This document shows positions 5,269 through 5,632 of a stretch of 5,632 nucleotides of DNA, in pieces. The DNA is taken from contig CALWXY010000221.1 in NCBI GenBank assembly GCA_944385595.1, positions 1 to 5,632 on the forward strand, read 5' to 3'. A program made the translations under genes and the position numbers. The stretch's first letter is position 1. Every line of letters begins with the position of its first letter. This stretch comes from an uncultured Oscillospiraceae bacterium (GTDB taxonomy: Bacteria; Bacillota; Clostridia; Oscillospirales; Oscillospiraceae). The notes below the pieces were generated by a model. It made no database searches, had not been told where the DNA came from, and saw nothing but the letters and a program-made list of their open reading frames with translations.

Positions 5269-5632
5269 GGGGCTACCTCAATGTCGTACGGCTCGACGGA
5301 TACGATCTCGCCGTCGGGCGCGCGGCCGAGCAGCTTTTCGGCGGTGGAGGCAAAGAGGGCGGCGTCGCCGCTCACGAAATATTTGCGCATGCCGGAGCCG
5401 CCGATTTTGCCGTCGAGCGAGGCGGCGAGGGCGCGGGCGGCCTCGCCGGATGAGCTGACGAGCCGGGCCGAGCCGCCGAGGCGTCGGTCGATTTCGGCGG
5501 AGATGATGGGGTAGTGCGTGCAGCCGAGGATGACGGTGTCGGCCCCGGCGGCGACGATGGGCGCTAGATATTCGTCGATGGCGGCGTCCAGCTCGGCCCC
5601 GGAGCCGACGCCGGACTCTATGAGCGGGACGA
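5265..5632 (-). CDS. murI: Glutamate racemase, C-terminal 121 residues (partial)
   Basis: Only the 3' part of the gene is present; the frame is open to the right edge, starting with two bases of a split codon and then VPLIESG. The enzyme interconverts L- and D-glutamate without cofactor and supplies D-glutamate for peptidoglycan precursors in the cytoplasm. The visible half contains the second catalytic site: VILGCTHYP, with the catalytic cysteine encoded at 5520-5522 and a histidine two residues later. VSSSGEAARAL and the C-terminal YFVSGDAALFASTAEKLLG then follow, typical of MurI. Family length is near 265 residues, so about half is missing, including the first catalytic cysteine. Its TGA overlaps the next gene's ATG by four bases. 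An aspartate racemase would share the fold, but the C-terminal FxVSGD...F...A..LLG pattern favours MurI. Confidence 0.93.
   Translation of the reverse strand, partial: VPLIESGVGSGAELDAAIDEYLAPIVAAGADTVILGCTHYPIISAEIDRRLGGSARLVSSSGEAARALAASLDGKIGGSGMRKYFVSGDAALFASTAEKLLGRAPDGEIVSVEPYDIEVAP

Larger units (their letters stand above)
785..5632 (-). other. Probable operon murI-DUF1934-argS-AEC permease-homocysteine methyltransferase-small membrane protein
   Basis: Six same-strand genes are packed with ATGA overlaps (murI/DUF1934 and DUF1934/argS) and gaps of 27, 16 and 16 bases. No internal promoter was found in the gaps. The group ends at the terminator at 799-826. The promoter must lie beyond the right edge. 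Close coupling of the first three is well supported; co-transcription of the last three is inferred from spacing. Confidence 0.75.

Noticed and set aside
4780..5514. A plus-strand 244-codon frame opposite the DUF1934 gene and murI
   Set aside because: It is antisense to two recognised genes, lacks a ribosome binding site, and its sequence resembles no protein family.

Overview
The window looks like a chromosomal piece of a spore-forming, GC-rich member of the Clostridia (Bacillota), perhaps a gut Oscillospirales-type lineage. Three things point there: strong AGGAGG-type ribosome binding sites, a DUF1934 (YwiB-like) gene directly upstream of argS as in many Firmicutes, and an AbrB/SpoVT-type protein start at the left edge. 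Coding regions are GC-rich with G or C favoured at third positions, while the gap at 38-222 is clearly AT-rich. The exact lineage is inference.

All genes lie on the minus strand, so transcription runs from right to left. From the right edge: the C-terminal part of glutamate racemase (murI, 5265-5632), a DUF1934 beta-barrel protein (4840-5268), arginyl-tRNA synthetase (argS, 3149-4843), an AEC-family permease (2189-3121), a homocysteine S-methyltransferase-type protein with a shortened second domain (1015-2172), and a 55-residue two-helix membrane peptide (831-998). The first three genes are joined by two ATGA overlaps. The others are separated by 16-27 bases, with ribosome binding sites that touch or nearly touch the preceding stop codon. 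This reads as one operon ending at a strong intrinsic terminator (799-826), followed by a further hairpin and a second terminator-like hairpin (745-773).

Next comes a separate tspO/MBR gene (223-693) with its own ribosome binding site and a weak terminator over its stop codon. The AT-rich gap then holds a near-perfect extended -10 sigma-A promoter (122-149). It drives a roughly 90-base leader containing a GC hairpin, followed by the first seven codons of an abrB/spoVT-like regulator that runs off the left edge.

The operon mixes housekeeping functions: peptidoglycan precursor synthesis (D-glutamate), arginine charging for translation, and probably methionine or one-carbon metabolism plus transport. 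I see no CRISPR array, mobile element, defence system or rRNA/tRNA gene. The most interesting points are the decayed pterin-binding-like tail of the homocysteine methyltransferase, the unusual TIGN form of the HIGH motif in ArgS, and the stacked hairpins and promoter in the two intergenic gaps.
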